Origin: VRUE01 sp035698885
GTDB taxonomy: Bacteria; Actinomycetota; Thermoleophilia; Solirubrobacterales; 70-9
Length of the DNA stretch: 8,535 nucleotides
Direction: 5' to 3'
Assembly: GCA_035698885.1 (NCBI GenBank)
Contig: DASSBJ010000133.1
Span: 1-8,535 of the forward strand
Notes under the pieces: model-generated
Told to the model about the DNA's origin: nothing
Databases searched by the model: none
Seen by the model: only the letters and a program-made list of their open reading frames with translations
Shown: piece by piece, positions 8,164-8,535 of the stretch
Layout: each line of letters opens with the position of its first letter
Numbering within the stretch: the stretch's first letter is position 1
Made by a program: the position numbers and the translations under genes

Positions 8164-8278
8164 AGGGCGGTCCCGGTAGGGCCTTCACTTAAACTTTTTG
8201 AAGACGCGGGCTTGGGCTGAGGCCCGCTGTCTCTCGACAAAAAGTTACAAGACGTTCCGGCCCTACCGGGACCGCCCT
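8164..8278. repeat. 115-nt nested foldback between convergent genes, possible bidirectional terminator or MITE-like element
   Basis: The outer arms 8164-8183 and 8259-8278 are exact 20-bp reverse complements (core GGTCCCGGTAGGGCC). Inside is a second perfect pair, AACTTTTTG (8192-8200) and CAAAAAGTT (8238-8246). Innermost is a GC stem GCGGGC (8206-8211) with GCCCGC (8222-8227), extended by AGAC/GTCT past one bulged base. The whole can fold on either strand as one long three-tier structure. It starts 9 nt after the stop of the DNA-binding protein gene, and its right arm includes two bases of the malate dehydrogenase stop codon. Position suggests termination in both directions. Arm length and size also fit a miniature inverted-repeat element. 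No classical U-tail follows the innermost stem. Confidence 0.7.
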
Positions 8279-8535
8279 AAACCAGGCCGAGTTGGTTGAC
8301 GGACTGGCGCTCTTCCTTCAGCTCGTTGATGGAAGCTTCTATGCGGGGCTTCGAGAAGTCGGGGATGTCGAGGCCCTCGACGATCTGCCACTCACCGCCC
8401 GAGCAGCTGCACGGGTGGCCGGCGACGACGCCCTCCTCGATCCCGTAGGAGCCGTTCGAGGGGACGCCCATCGAGACCCAGTCGCCCTCGGGGGTGCCGA
8501 GCACCCAGTCGCGCACGTGGTCGATCGCCGCGTTG
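8277..8535 (-). CDS. mdh: Malate dehydrogenase, C-terminal part (cut by window edge)
   Basis: Only the last 85 residues and the TAG stop are in the window. They match the C-terminal domain of the NAD-dependent malate dehydrogenase of the LDH/MDH superfamily found in actinobacteria. Conserved stretches include DHVRDWVLGTPEGDWVSMGV, the SNGSYGI segment, GGEWQIVEGLDI and the ending ELKEERQSVNQLGLV. The enzyme interconverts malate and oxaloacetate in the TCA cycle in the cytoplasm. The catalytic His, the substrate-binding Arg residues and the Rossmann domain lie beyond the edge, so function cannot be checked fully. The gene is convergent with the winged-helix gene. Its stop codon overlaps the right arm of the 115-nt foldback, which could form the 3' end of its mRNA. 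Confidence 0.93.
   Translation of the reverse strand, partial: NAAIDHVRDWVLGTPEGDWVSMGVPSNGSYGIEEGVVAGHPCSCSGGEWQIVEGLDIPDFSKPRIEASINELKEERQSVNQLGLV

Overview
The window is about 70% GC and densely coded, with G/C-rich third positions, an actinobacterial-type malate dehydrogenase C-terminus, and promoter-like TANNNT boxes 7 nt upstream of start codons (the leaderless pattern known from Actinobacteria). A high-GC actinobacterium is likely. A Thermoleophilia/Solirubrobacterales origin is my best guess, from overall gene style only. The sequence alone does not prove it.

Positions 1-6773 hold seven genes, all on the minus strand. In transcription order they are: a 62-aa four-cysteine protein, an Hsp20 small heat-shock protein, Lon protease, a GT-C membrane glycosyltransferase, a 143-aa single-pass membrane protein, a TetR-family repressor, and an MMPL/RND-type membrane transporter cut by the left edge. 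hsp20 and lon overlap as TGATG, and the glycosyltransferase start probably overlaps the lon stop. The first part therefore looks like a proteostasis operon (hold unfolded protein, degrade it). The last part looks like a self-contained repressor-exporter pair with its own promoters and operator-like palindromes.

A 152-bp divergent spacer (6774-6925) separates this block from the plus-strand genes. These are a fatty-acid-hydroxylase-superfamily membrane enzyme with a full set of metal-binding histidines, then a 126-aa basic DNA-binding protein with a coiled coil, an AT-hook-like motif and a winged helix. The gap between them (7565-7773) has several small hairpins. The right edge holds the C-terminal 85 residues of malate dehydrogenase on the minus strand, convergent with the DNA-binding gene.

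Two foldback structures stand out. One is a perfect 21-bp inverted repeat with a 5-nt loop (2675-2721) inside the glycosyltransferase coding sequence. It reads through in frame, uses codons rare in the surroundings, and falls between two membrane segments, so it looks like an inserted palindromic element. The other is a 115-nt nested foldback with perfect 20-bp outer arms (8164-8278) between the two convergent genes, reaching into the malate dehydrogenase stop codon. I saw no CRISPR array, tRNA, rRNA or transposase.
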